A stretch of DNA of 64,000 nt from Psychromonas sp030397575 (GCF_046250175.1 NZ_CP176468.1); one strand, 5' to 3'; shown: positions 14,850-23,983, counted from the first letter of the stretch. Program-made: numbers and translations. Notes: generated by a model not told the origin, from the letters alone.

Positions 14850-16097
14850 TTATTGGGTTAATACTTTTAGCGCTAGATATTCATGGTCTTCTTTATCTTC
14901 AGCACGGCAAACACTTAATAGATCGTCAATAAAGTGAATTAACGCTCGTTCTTCTATCTCTTTAATAGTGCTTTGAATAATAGGTAACAACCCTTGATAA
15001 GTACTGGCGGCACCAAAGTCTCCAAAAATAATATTGCCCTGTGTATCAAATAGTGTGTTGTGAGCATATAAATCACCATGGCAAACCTGCTTATCATGTA
15101 AGTGCTCAAACACGGTTTGCATCTGCTCGACTAATTTTTTGATGGTTGAGATAGGTAACTCAAATCCGGCTGCAAAGGTATCGCGAGTACAAGTATCAAA
15201 ATTAGGTGGTAAACCTAGGTTTTTAAAGCATGCTGGAATCAGCTCCATTACTAAGGCTAATTGTTCTGGTTGAGCAACTTGAGCAATCGGTTTGACTAAA
15301 TTACGGTGTTCTCCCACTCTTAGGCAAGCATCCAGTTCATCTTGAGGATAACCATCACTCGTTACTTCGCCTTTAAAGACTTTAACAGCGATCTCCGTAG
15401 GGTAAGCTTTATCCTGGTTAGCTGTTGCAGCCCACTTGGCTTTATAAATAATGCCTGAGGCACCTTGACCAAGCACTTCTTGTAATTCAAATTGCGAGGC
15501 ATCAATCATAGGAATTGCATGTTGTTTTTGTTCGTTACAGCAGAATGGATTACCAGCAAAGGCAAACCAAGCTAGTTTAGGCAGGTTTAACACTTGGATC
15601 GGAAATGCCAATAATTGATTCGCAGAGATACGTAATAACTCTAAATTTAATAGTTGATCCGTACTTTTAGGCAAGCGTTTAAGTTGATTACCGGCCAAAG
15701 CTAGTTTTTGTAAACGAGTCCGGTAACCTAGTGCTTCTGGTAGTTGGGTTATTTGGTTATCAGTTAAAATCAACCAACGTAATTGTTGCGGTAATGATTC
15801 GCCGGTAACCGTAACAATTTGATTTGATTTAAAGCCAACCATTTCTAAATTAGGACAAGTACCTAATACGTCAGGCAATTCAGTAAAACGGTTATTAGAG
15901 GCAAAAATAATCTTTAAATGAGTAAGCTGCGCTATCTCTTTTGGCAAACTACTGAGCAGGTTGTTTGATAGGTCTAATATTTCTAAGGTATCGGCTAAAG
16001 TTAAAATTTCCATTGGAAACTCTGTTAACGATTCAACTAACTGTAAACGTTTAATTCCAAGTAATTTCCCAGATTTTAACTGTGCAAGCGTATGCAA
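14850..16097 (-). CDS. Leucine-rich-repeat protein fused to a Ser/Thr protein kinase-like domain
   Basis: Residues 1-195 are a leucine-rich-repeat domain of about seven 23-residue units (LxxLxLxxNxLxxLP, for example LEILDLSNNLLSSLPKEI). Residues 205-415 are a Hanks-type kinase. It has the glycine loop LGQGASGIIYKA, the lysine of IAVKVFKG, a catalytic loop CHGDLYAHNTLF (HGD in place of HRD, with the Asn kept) and the magnesium motif GDFGAAS. The C-lobe after DFG is only about 60 residues and lacks a clear APE motif, so substrate binding is unusual or activity is reduced. No signal peptide or membrane helix is present, so it is cytoplasmic. No phosphatase or substrate gene is adjacent. Relatives occur in marine gammaproteobacteria; the target is unknown. 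Confidence 0.88.
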   Translation of the reverse strand: MHTLAQLKSGKLLGIKRLQLVESLTEFPMEILTLADTLEILDLSNNLLSSLPKEIAQLTHLKIIFASNNRFTELPDVLGTCPNLEMVGFKSNQIVTVTGESLPQQLRWLILTDNQITQLPEALGYRTRLQKLALAGNQLKRLPKSTDQLLNLELLRISANQLLAFPIQVLNLPKLAWFAFAGNPFCCNEQKQHAIPMIDASQFELQEVLGQGASGIIYKAKWAATANQDKAYPTEIAVKVFKGEVTSDGYPQDELDACLRVGEHRNLVKPIAQVAQPEQLALVMELIPACFKNLGLPPNFDTCTRDTFAAGFELPISTIKKLVEQMQTVFEHLHDKQVCHGDLYAHNTLFDTQGNIIFGDFGAASTYQGLLPIIQSTIKEIEERALIHFIDDLLSVCRAEDKEDHEYLALKVLTQ

Positions 16098-16232
16098 AAT
16101 AAGTTTCCTAATAACGGTACATTTAAGTAAGTAGCAACATAATATAATAAATAGTGGATGAGTGCCCGTTTGAAGATGCCTTGAAGCTGACCAAAGTGGG
16201 GGACTCGCGATAATAATAGATGAGTTTTTTAT

Positions 16233-16955
16233 TTATGCTTTACTGATGACTAGCATTATCCCGTACATAATAGGTTGATGTAGTATATAAATGGCCAATG
16301 AGTGTTGACCTAATCTCGCTAAGCTATTGGTAATATTATTGTTTTGTATTTTTAGGTTAAATAATGACTTATGCATTAAATATATGCCAATTAATACCGA
16401 TGCAATCCACGGGACAAAGCTTACTAGGTCGATAGTTTTCGTTGGGATATGTAGATTGTGAACTGACCACTCCCATATTGGCTTCATACTAATCCAGCCT
16501 AGTTGGTAGGTAATTAAGCAGCTCACGCCTAAAATAAGCGCAATGTTTGGAAAGCGTGAAAATATAGCTGCAATAGGGAGGGCCACTGCAATAAAGTGGA
16601 TAATACCGAAGTAGACCCAAGCATTAGGGTACATGAATACGCTACCGACAGTAATTAACCAAGCTACAAACACTAGTTTCATTGTCGATTTAGTTAATTT
16701 GAGCCATCGGATTTGCTGCGAATAGACGAGGTAACTGCTCATACCTACGGCAAGTAAAAAACCGCTGACAATAACTCTTCTAAAGATACGCCATTCAAGT
16801 TGTGTACTTGTATTAATATCCCACCAGTCAAACACAGCTAGGTTATAACAAAAGTGGAAGATGACCATCAATATAATGGCACTTCCACGTAATAAATCCA
16901 CTTCAAAGATGCGCTCTTTTAGCCTTAGGTGGGGAGTTTTTTTCTGTATAACCAT
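16233..16955 (-). CDS. DUF1624 (HGSNAT catalytic-like) membrane protein
   Basis: A 240-residue polytopic inner-membrane protein with about seven hydrophobic helices. The first segment, FEVDLLRGSAIILMVIFHFCYNLAVFDWW, is the signature of the heparan-alpha-glucosaminide acetyltransferase-like family (DUF1624). It carries the helix-1 Arg and the conserved His of HFCYNL, which in the human lysosomal enzyme takes part in transmembrane acetylation. The C-terminal LGQHSLAIYILHQPIMYG also fits the wider acyltransferase-3-like clan. The bacterial substrate is unknown. It lies 23 bases downstream of argO on the same strand and may be cotranscribed with it. Confidence 0.8.
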   Translation of the reverse strand: MVIQKKTPHLRLKERIFEVDLLRGSAIILMVIFHFCYNLAVFDWWDINTSTQLEWRIFRRVIVSGFLLAVGMSSYLVYSQQIRWLKLTKSTMKLVFVAWLITVGSVFMYPNAWVYFGIIHFIAVALPIAAIFSRFPNIALILGVSCLITYQLGWISMKPIWEWSVHNLHIPTKTIDLVSFVPWIASVLIGIYLMHKSLFNLKIQNNNITNSLARLGQHSLAIYILHQPIMYGIMLVISKA

Positions 16956-16978
16956 GTATTACGCATTCTTATTATGTA

Positions 16979-17593
16979 TTAATTCGTTAATACATAATAT
17001 AGCAAATAAGTCGCTAATACCCACATCATACAAGCTATTACAAAATCGATTATTTGCTGACTTCTCGGTTTAGAAAGAATAGGAGCTAGCTTTTGACCTA
17101 ATAAAGACAGACCAAAGAACCAAATGAATGAAGCACTTACGCCGCCTAATACAAACCAAGGGCGTTGCTCTACCGTTAAGTTAGCAGCAAAACCACCTAA
17201 GATAACCACAGTATCAATATACACATGCGGATTAAGAATAGTAAAAGCGCAACAAGCTAATAGAATCGCTTTAAAATTACGGTTTTTATGTTCACCATTA
17301 AGGTTGTTTCCACCTTGAGTGGCACTTTTAAAAGAGAGGAAACCATAATAATACATGAACACAGCACCTAGAATACCAATACCCGTGAGTAACCAAGGGT
17401 TAGTATTGAATACTTTTGCTCCGCCCCAAACACCAACGGACATAAATACGGCATCGGCTATAGAGCAAAACCCTGCCACAAATAAGTGGTATTGGCGACG
17501 AATCCCCTGATTAAGGACAAACGCATTTTGCATACCTATTGGCATAATTAAAGTTGCCATCAAAGTGAGGCCGGTAAAGTAAGTAGTGAGCAT
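16979..17593 (-). CDS. argO: Arginine exporter ArgO (LysE family)
   Basis: A 204-residue, six-helix exporter of the LysE superfamily. The start MLTTYFTGLTLMATLIMPIGMQNAFVLNQGIRRQ contains the family's PIGxQNAFVL motif, and CCAFTILNPHVYIDTVVILGG is the second conserved segment. ArgO exports arginine and the toxic analogue canavanine. It is divergent from argP, whose product activates argO in enterobacteria; this pairing supports the assignment over a generic LysE protein. No ArgP site was delineated in the spacer. Confidence 0.92.
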   Translation of the reverse strand: MLTTYFTGLTLMATLIMPIGMQNAFVLNQGIRRQYHLFVAGFCSIADAVFMSVGVWGGAKVFNTNPWLLTGIGILGAVFMYYYGFLSFKSATQGGNNLNGEHKNRNFKAILLACCAFTILNPHVYIDTVVILGGFAANLTVEQRPWFVLGGVSASFIWFFGLSLLGQKLAPILSKPRSQQIIDFVIACMMWVLATYLLYYVLTN

Positions 17594-17715
17594 AGGATTC
17601 CAGTCGATGATTGTTAGTTGTCGCTACTATAGTTTTTTTCTGTATGTTAGTGTATCTAATAAATTTAATGATTAATAAGTTTTACTAATGATTGGCAATG
17701 AGTGGAGACATCGCG

Positions 17716-18621
17716 ATGGATTTAAGCCAAATAGATTATAAATTATTGAAAGCATTGGATGCAGTAGTGATGGAACAAAGTTTTGAACGTGCTGCTCAAC
17801 GGTTATTTATTACTCAATCTGCAATTTCACAGCGTATTAAAACATTAGAAAAGCAGTTTGGAGAGCCATTATTAATTCGTTCTACGCCGCCTCAATCCTC
17901 GCCCTTAGGCCGTACTCTCTTGGGCCACTATCAACGTGTACTGCAATTGGAGATGGAGTTAAATCAACAACTAGACCTGCAAACCAACCAAGCCCTCACT
18001 TTGCCGTTAGCGGTGAATGCGGATAGTTTAGCTAGTTGGTTAATTACTGCATTGAGTCCAATTATTCAGCAACAACATGTACAACTTAATCTATTTGTAC
18101 AAGATGAGTCAACGACGTGGGAGCGTATGCGTAGCGGTGAAGCATTGGCATGTTTAACGAGTAAAGCTAAGGCTATTAGCGGTAGTGATAGCTATTTTCT
18201 TGGATACATGGAATATGTTTGTGTTGCCAGCCCAAGCTTTATTAAACGATTTTTTAAAAATGGAGTAAACAGAGAGAGTTTACAACACGCGCCGGCTATG
18301 TCTTTTGATCAGCATGATGATATGCATTTTGCGTTTATGCGTGAGCACTTTCAATTACAGATGGGGCATTATCCTTGCCATACTATTCGCTCTTCGGAAG
18401 CATTTGTCGACTTAACTCTTGCTAGCGGCGCTTATAGTTTTAATACGACCTTTAGTGTTGAGCAACACCTTCAGAGTGGTGCGCTGGTGGACTTATTGCC
18501 TAAACAGAGAGTGCGTGTTCCGTTATATTGGCATTGCTGGCAATTAGGTGGTGAACTGATGAAACAGGTGACTGAACAAGTGGTTCAATATTCGCGTCAT
18601 GTGCTTAATCAAAGCGGCTAA
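17716..18621 (+). CDS. argP: LysR-family regulator ArgP (IciA)
   Basis: Activator of argO in response to arginine and repressed by lysine in E. coli; also known as IciA. The N-terminus MDLSQIDYKLLKALDAVVMEQSFERAAQRLFITQSAISQRIKTLEKQFGEPLL follows the ArgP pattern, including the R-S/T-x-PP-x motif after the helix-turn-helix (RSTPPQSSPLG). ATG at 17716 is chosen because TGGAG lies eight bases before it and it aligns with other ArgP starts. ATG at 17698 and TTG at 17692 are in frame but less likely. It is divergent from argO with a spacer of about 120 bases. Confidence 0.92.
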   Translation: MDLSQIDYKLLKALDAVVMEQSFERAAQRLFITQSAISQRIKTLEKQFGEPLLIRSTPPQSSPLGRTLLGHYQRVLQLEMELNQQLDLQTNQALTLPLAVNADSLASWLITALSPIIQQQHVQLNLFVQDESTTWERMRSGEALACLTSKAKAISGSDSYFLGYMEYVCVASPSFIKRFFKNGVNRESLQHAPAMSFDQHDDMHFAFMREHFQLQMGHYPCHTIRSSEAFVDLTLASGAYSFNTTFSVEQHLQSGALVDLLPKQRVRVPLYWHCWQLGGELMKQVTEQVVQYSRHVLNQSG

Positions 18622-18652
18622 GTGAGCACTGTGCGAGTGCTGTAATAGCGAC

Positions 18653-19129
18653 TTATGCAAGTTCGATTGCTACCTTCCAAACATCATCGCTTTTAGCGAT
18701 ACAGATATCCGCTAAACTATGCTTTCTTAACTCGTCTAGAAAAGCCTGCATTGCTTTGTGGAAGATAGGTTTGACCAAACAAACACTGTTTAAGCGACAA
18801 GGTGGATCTTGGCAGTTAACTGGTGACAAGGTGCTTTCCATCACTTCAATAACATTCCCTAAATTTATCTGATCTGCTGGTTTAGCTAGTTTTATCCCGC
18901 CACTTTTTCCCCGCACCGTTTGAATAAACCCGGCTTTTCCTAAGTGATGAATAACCTTAGTAAGATGATTAAACGAAATCCCAAATAGCTCAGCAATGTC
19001 AGTTGCTTTAACTAATGGAGCCTGATCAACTTGTGTATTTAAATAAATTAATACACGGATTGCATAATCTGTATGTTTAGTGAGTTGCAATAGATAACCT
19101 TTTAACGTCGTGTGATTCTGTTGTTTCAT
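18653..19129 (-). CDS. nsrR: Nitric oxide-sensing repressor NsrR (Rrf2 family)
   Basis: An iron-sulfur repressor that releases DNA when NO attacks its cluster. The winged helix has QLTKHTDYAIRVLIYL and FNHLTKVIHHLGKAGFIQTVRGKSGGIKLAKP. The three cluster cysteines are in NCQDPPCRLNSVC (about residues 104-116). The ATG at 19129 has no ribosome site. A TTG 13 codons inside (19090) has AAAAGG seven bases upstream and starts the protein at LQLTKHTDY, as in other NsrR proteins, so it is a likely alternative start. It is divergent from hmp, its expected main target, and three operator-like repeats lie between them. Confidence 0.92.
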   Translation of the reverse strand: MKQQNHTTLKGYLLQLTKHTDYAIRVLIYLNTQVDQAPLVKATDIAELFGISFNHLTKVIHHLGKAGFIQTVRGKSGGIKLAKPADQINLGNVIEVMESTLSPVNCQDPPCRLNSVCLVKPIFHKAMQAFLDELRKHSLADICIAKSDDVWKVAIELA

Positions 19130-19151
19130 TTCATGTTAATGATTGAGTTTT

Positions 19152-19232
19152 AATTATGCATTTTAATTGCATCTTTTAAAATAAGTATTTAATATGCATC
19201 TTAATTTTAAATCAGTATTTTAAATGCAACTT
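19152..19232. promoter_or_regulatory. Three NsrR operator-like repeats
   Basis: Between nsrR and hmp: ATTATGCATTTTAATTGCATCTT (19152-19174, quoted less its first base; close to the NsrR palindrome AAGATGCATTT-N-AAATGCATCTT), AAGTATTTAATATGCATCTT (19183-19202) and CAGTATTTTAAATGCAACTT (19213-19232). The first is nearly symmetrical. The others have one good ATGCA-type half. Their starts are about 31 and 30 bases apart, three helical turns, so all would lie on one face of the DNA. Confidence 0.8.
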
Positions 19233-19245
19233 AATGGGGTAGCAC

Positions 19246-20430
19246 ATGTTAACAGATAATGAAATTGCAATAATTAAAGCGAGCACACCTGCTTTGGCTG
19301 AATATGGCGAGCAGATCACTGGACGCTTTTATCAAATCTTACTGGCTAAAAACCCTGAATTAAAAAATATCTTTAACATGACCAATCAGCAGTCTGGCAA
19401 TCAAAAGCATGCATTAGCGATGGCAGTTTATGCCTTTTCAAAATATGTTGATAACTTGTCAGTGATCTTAGGTGATGTAGAGCGTATTGCTCAAAAACAT
19501 GCCAGTTTAGGCATTAAAGCAGAACATTACCCGTTGGTGGGAAGCGCGCTGTTAGAAGCTATTGAAGAGGTGTTAAACCCCGGAGAGGAGGTGATTGCTG
19601 CTTGGGCAAGTGGTTATGGTGTATTAGCGAATGTGTTTATTGAAAGAGAAAAAGCACTGTATAAAGAAAATGCTGATAAAACAGGTGGTTGGTCAGGTAC
19701 TCGTGATTTCATTATTGTAAAAATGCAGCAAGAAACACCTTTGATTACTTCTTTCTATTTACAACCGAGCGACCAGGGGCCTATTGCCGAATACATGGCG
19801 GGTCAGTATATTAGCATTCACTTACACCCACAGGGACAAGATTACCAACAGATAAGACAATATAGTTTATCTGGTGCCTTCGATGAAAAAGGGTACCGTA
19901 TCTCTGTGAAAAAAGAGCTGAATGCGCAAGGGGAAGGGCTTGTTTCTAACTATCTACACAGTCAATTTAAGGTGGGTGATACAGTAAAAGTAACACCACC
20001 ATGTGGTGAGTTTGTGTTACAACAAACGGATAATCCTGCGGTACTGATCAGTGGTGGCGTAGGCATCACACCGATGCAAGCAATGTTAGAAACCTTAACT
20101 AAGCAAACTAATCCTCGTGAAGTACATTTTATTCATGGTGCTCAAGATCGCCAACATCATGCTTTTAAAAATGAACTTGATGTACTTGTAGAGCAACAAA
20201 AAGTAAATGCACATTGCTTTTACCAACAAGCTGACCTGACCGCACAAGGTGAACATCATGGCTTAATTGATTTGCAGAAAATACACTCGCTATTACCGTC
20301 AGGTGCAGAATATTATATTTGTGGCCCGCTAATCATGATGAAAGCTGTCTATCAACAATTAAAAGACTTGAAGATTAGCGATGATAAAATTCATTATGAA
20401 GTGTTTGGCCCTAACAAAAGCTTAGTTTAA
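19246..20430 (+). CDS. hmp: Flavohemoprotein Hmp (nitric oxide dioxygenase)
   Basis: Oxidises NO to nitrate with oxygen and NAD(P)H. The globin domain (residues 1-140) has the proximal histidine in IAQKHASLGI (about residue 85). The FAD-binding barrel has RQYSLSGAF, and the NAD domain has SGGVGITPMQAM and the terminal YYICGPLIMMK. At 394 residues it is full length. The ATG is about ten bases past AATGGGG. The upstream spacer carries three NsrR-like sites and the gene is divergent from nsrR, so expression is probably induced by NO. Confidence 0.97.
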   Translation: MLTDNEIAIIKASTPALAEYGEQITGRFYQILLAKNPELKNIFNMTNQQSGNQKHALAMAVYAFSKYVDNLSVILGDVERIAQKHASLGIKAEHYPLVGSALLEAIEEVLNPGEEVIAAWASGYGVLANVFIEREKALYKENADKTGGWSGTRDFIIVKMQQETPLITSFYLQPSDQGPIAEYMAGQYISIHLHPQGQDYQQIRQYSLSGAFDEKGYRISVKKELNAQGEGLVSNYLHSQFKVGDTVKVTPPCGEFVLQQTDNPAVLISGGVGITPMQAMLETLTKQTNPREVHFIHGAQDRQHHAFKNELDVLVEQQKVNAHCFYQQADLTAQGEHHGLIDLQKIHSLLPSGAEYYICGPLIMMKAVYQQLKDLKISDDKIHYEVFGPNKSLV

Positions 20431-20562
20431 GGGCTGCACATGCCGGTTAACCACTCTTTTTAAGAGTATCGAACGTGTCAAACAGCTTGTGGTGTTATCG
20501 CTAACCTGTTTATGTATAACGGTTTACTATCAATCATATGACTTGCATAAGATGGTTAACCG

Positions 20563-22197
20563 TTAAATCGTACCTTTAATCTTTTTAAGTTCATGACGTA
20601 GTGCTTGTAAACGCTCAGAGTGGATTTCAGGCAAATGGGTATTGTTTAATAATGCGGTAGTGTTTTGAAATTTCATGATCAAATCACCTTTGTTTTTAGG
20701 ATTTTGTTGCAGCATATGAATAAATACTTGTGAACGATTCAAAATAGCACCCGAATTTAAAGGCTCTAACAGTAAAGCTTGATCAAAGCGCTCTAGAGCC
20801 TCTTCATATTGACCATTAGTAAAATATTCGATACCAGCCTTGTTATGCCCTTTAAAATTATCCATTCGTCGTTGTAAAGCCTGACCAGTATGTTTCTTAA
20901 TATTAATTTTTGTTGTTGGATCAATGATATGGCGTTGATCTAATTCAGCAAGTAGTGGTGTTGCTTCTTCAAATTCGCCAATATCTAGTAAAGATAATGA
21001 ACTTTCAATCAAAAAGGTGGTGTCGAAGTCGGCAACGGCACTGGTTGTATTTTTTAAGGTATTAAAAATACGACGTTTGGCTTTAAGTGGCTCATTTAAC
21101 GTAAATAATACGTTGGCTTGGTATATTTCATCAAAACCATTAAAGTTGAAATCTTTATTTTTACCTTCTTCAAAGCGGCTTTGATATAAGGTCGAAGAGA
21201 CACGCTTTAAGATGTGCCTGCGCTCATTCAAGTCAGTCTCTTGCTTAGCTAGATTAAGAATACTGCGCAAGTAGTTAGCAAGATGACAAGGGTCTGGATA
21301 AAAAGAGTTACGACTTAAGAATAAAATGGATGAGTAACTATTAACCATCACTAAATATTCTTCCATCTCATTAGCTAATAAAGCCACTTCTTGATGACGT
21401 TCAATACTGTGATGAGTGGCGTTCGCTGCTTGAGTTAAAATAGTTAATGCATTGTTTAGTTGACCATCTTGCTTATATGAACGTGCTAACCAGCGGTAAG
21501 CTTCCATCTGTAAAGGTGAGCTTTCAATCAAGCGTGTTAATACTTCTATCGACTCTTTATACTTTTTCTGTAAAAACAGAGATCTACCTAGGCTAATACA
21601 CGGCCTAACCAGCGGCCTTAATTCAATTAATGGTTTTAAAATACGGTCTGCATTGGCAAACTCTTTTGTTTCAATATAGATTTCAGCTAATAAGTTCTTG
21701 CACAAATTACGGTTTTCCGAAGAGGCTTGAATCTTATCTTTACAAAGGGAGATAGCTAATGGGTAATCTTGATCTGAAATCGCTTTATAGATATCTTGCA
21801 ACATTGACTTTCGTTGCGTAGCAGCGGTTAACCGGGTACTTAATTGCACAGGAGAAAAGGGCTTCATTAGGTAATCATCGGGTGATTTTTCCATAGCCGT
21901 TAACACCATGCGCTTATTACTATCGCCTGTGATAATAAAGCAAATTGCGTGGTCTGGGATTAACTTATTTTGCTTTAGATAATCTAAAAGTTGTACGCCA
22001 TTCTTACCTGCACCTAAATTGTAATCAAACAAGTAAATATCGAATTTAATGAGACTAGCCACTTTGACTGCTTGATCTGTTGTTTCAACAAAGGTCATAT
22101 CTTTAGCACCTTGGTTGATTAGCATGGTCTTCATCATTACATGGAATGGCTTTTGATCATCTACTATTAATATTTTTTTATTATTATAACGATACAT
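20563..22197 (-). CDS. Response regulator with TPR output domain
   Basis: An N-terminal receiver domain (residues 5-125) has the acidic pair in ILIVDDQKPF, the phospho-acceptor Asp in LFDYNLG and the conserved Lys in YLMKPFSP. It is followed by about 400 residues of TPR-type helical repeats (for example GIEYFTNGQYEEALERFDQALLLEPLN near the C-terminus). There is no DNA-binding or enzymatic output domain, so phosphorylation probably controls protein-protein contacts. ATG at 22197 is preferred over an in-frame TTG at 22209. No histidine kinase is adjacent; it is an orphan. Similar receiver-TPR proteins exist in Vibrio and Shewanella, with little known about their role. Confidence 0.85.
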   Translation of the reverse strand: MYRYNNKKILIVDDQKPFHVMMKTMLINQGAKDMTFVETTDQAVKVASLIKFDIYLFDYNLGAGKNGVQLLDYLKQNKLIPDHAICFIITGDSNKRMVLTAMEKSPDDYLMKPFSPVQLSTRLTAATQRKSMLQDIYKAISDQDYPLAISLCKDKIQASSENRNLCKNLLAEIYIETKEFANADRILKPLIELRPLVRPCISLGRSLFLQKKYKESIEVLTRLIESSPLQMEAYRWLARSYKQDGQLNNALTILTQAANATHHSIERHQEVALLANEMEEYLVMVNSYSSILFLSRNSFYPDPCHLANYLRSILNLAKQETDLNERRHILKRVSSTLYQSRFEEGKNKDFNFNGFDEIYQANVLFTLNEPLKAKRRIFNTLKNTTSAVADFDTTFLIESSLSLLDIGEFEEATPLLAELDQRHIIDPTTKINIKKHTGQALQRRMDNFKGHNKAGIEYFTNGQYEEALERFDQALLLEPLNSGAILNRSQVFIHMLQQNPKNKGDLIMKFQNTTALLNNTHLPEIHSERLQALRHELKKIKGTI

Positions 22198-22378
22198 AAT
22201 TAATACCAATCTAATTTACAATCTTCTTTGCTGATAATACCAAGTACATTAATGGATAAAAATAAGTAAAGGAGTGTAGGCGGTATTTGTCAAGATATAG
22301 CCCTTTTTACATTATGTTTTAATAATTTAAAAGGAATTAGAAGCAAAAACGGCGTGTCTGCATAGAATGAAGGTGAAA

Positions 22379-22462
22379 TGGTGGAGGGAGGTGGATTCGA
22401 ACCACCGAAGCTTTCGCGACAGATTTACAATCTGTTCCCTTTGGCCACTCGGGAACCCCTCC
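22379..22462 (-). tRNA. tRNA-Tyr (anticodon GUA)
   Basis: An 84-base class II tRNA. The acceptor stem GGAGGGG pairs with TCCCTCC, followed by A and an encoded CCA. The anticodon stem-loop ACAGATTGTAAATCTGT gives GUA. The long variable arm is CGCGAAAGCTTCG, and the T arm is GGTGG-TTCGAAT-CCACC. All arms pair, so the gene looks functional. Confidence 0.97.
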
Positions 22463-22597
22463 GTTATTTCGAGGAGCATAATATCAGAAAATAATTACAT
22501 GTGAAGATTAAATTCAAAAAAACATTAAATAAAATCAGCTTGTTGCCGATAAAAATAGGAGTGGACATAAAAAATCAGTAGGAGCTCATATTTCAGT

Positions 22598-23152
22598 ATG
22601 AATATTGAACAACTTAAACAGCAAGCGGTAATTAATGAATGGCAGTTAGGACAACAGTTAAATACTGCTGTACATGCTGGCACCCGCGATAAGTTTAATT
22701 TGTTACTGAGTTTCTTATCTGATGATGCTCGTGATTTTGCACAGTTTGATGTGAAAACTAATCCTGAACAGGTGGCTCAACAGCAAGACTTACGCACTTA
22801 TTTTGAATTGCCAGCAAGTCAGCCATTGTTGAACACTGGGCCATCGAGCAAATTATTGGCAGAATTAAATACAGATCTGCATCAAGGAAAGTTAGCTGAT
22901 ATTCGCCTTAAACAGTTATTAAGTAATGAAGCGCTATTATCGAGAAATAAATTGGACGTTTTACCTGTTGATATCATTGATAATTTACCGTTACATAAAA
23001 AGTTACGAGTCAATGCTGCAAAGGAGTTTGACATGGCCGGAGTGGAAACTGAAAGCCAATATTTATCAGGTATCGGTACAAGCCTATTAGATGAATATAA
23101 AAACTTAGATTTAGACAATAATCCTTTAAAAGTAACCCGTCCCAGATATTGA
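22598..23152 (+). CDS. VC2046/SO_2500-type conserved hypothetical protein
   Basis: A 184-residue soluble protein without signal or membrane segment that resembles a conserved Vibrio/Shewanella family known only by locus names. It begins MNIEQLKQQAVINEWQLGQQLNTAVHAGTRDKFNLLLSFLSDDARDF, and GTRDKFNLLLSFLSDD looks like its most family-specific segment. The C-terminus is Leu-rich and ends in a basic tail. AGGAG lies upstream at a rather long spacing of 13 bases. It is monocistronic after tRNA-Tyr on the opposite strand. No function can be inferred. Confidence 0.65.
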   Translation: MNIEQLKQQAVINEWQLGQQLNTAVHAGTRDKFNLLLSFLSDDARDFAQFDVKTNPEQVAQQQDLRTYFELPASQPLLNTGPSSKLLAELNTDLHQGKLADIRLKQLLSNEALLSRNKLDVLPVDIIDNLPLHKKLRVNAAKEFDMAGVETESQYLSGIGTSLLDEYKNLDLDNNPLKVTRPRY

Positions 23153-23398
23153 TATGAGTAATACTTTATGACGATTTTACGCTTTGCCTATTAATTAATA
23201 GTGGGTTATTGAGTAAAGTGATGGAAGGACCTGACAAAACGTCCTTGGTTGAACTTCACTTATTGTGTGCTGTCATAATGGCAACTTAACTAACATTACG
23301 CTGATACAACCCACTGTTTTTTGTATTGCAGAAGAGAATCAAAAAGTGGGGTAACGGGGATTAGTTTTGTTTTTATATATCAAAATAGGAAAATATTT

Positions 23399-23983
23399 AT
23401 GGGAAACAAAATGCCTAAAAGTGCTGTGAAAAAAGTAGCCATGTTAACTGCTGTTGTGTCGTTAACGTCAGCTTTATCTGCTTGTGTTGGTAGTAATGCC
23501 GTTACTGATAAAGTCATGCAGTTTAACTTAGAGGTAGTTGATAACCGCTACGCTCGTGGTGGCGTTAATATCTTATTATTACCTGTTTATGCATTAACAT
23601 TAGCAGTTGATGTCGTTGTCTTTAACTCTTTAGAGTTCTGGACTGGAAAGAATCCACTGAACGGTAGCCCACATATTTTCGACTCTGAGGTGAAAACTCA
23701 ATATCAAATAAATGAAGGGTTAGATCCGTCTCTAAGAAAAGCACCGTTAAAACCATTAACCAATAAAACAGATAATGAAAAATCAGTTTACTCAGTACAA
23801 GTAAATCCAGTAAATGAAAATACTATTGATTACGATATTGTTTACACTAATGGTGAAAAAGCAGTATTGCGTGGGGAAAAAGTAGGGGAGAAGGTAACTT
23901 TCTCATTAAACGGGGAAGTGGTTACAACCGCGTCAATGAATGAACTATCTGCATATATGGCTGAACAACAACCTCAATCTTAA
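23399..23983 (+). CDS. DUF3332 family lipoprotein
   Basis: A 194-residue predicted lipoprotein. The start has a basic N-terminus, a hydrophobic stretch and the lipobox LSAC (about residue 29), so it is probably anchored to the envelope by its Cys. The segment NRYARGGVNILLLPVYALTLAVDVVVFNSLEFWTGKNP is typical of DUF3332 proteins; YgdR-like lipoproteins are shorter. ATG at 23399 is chosen because AGGA lies eight bases before it; longer in-frame starts have no ribosome site. A terminator follows. Function unknown; expression in stationary or envelope-stress conditions would be a guess. Confidence 0.8.
   Translation: MGNKMPKSAVKKVAMLTAVVSLTSALSACVGSNAVTDKVMQFNLEVVDNRYARGGVNILLLPVYALTLAVDVVVFNSLEFWTGKNPLNGSPHIFDSEVKTQYQINEGLDPSLRKAPLKPLTNKTDNEKSVYSVQVNPVNENTIDYDIVYTNGEKAVLRGEKVGEKVTFSLNGEVVTTASMNELSAYMAEQQPQS

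Noticed and set aside
14850..16097. Membrane receptor kinase
   Set aside because: No signal peptide and no transmembrane segment between the repeats and the kinase domain.
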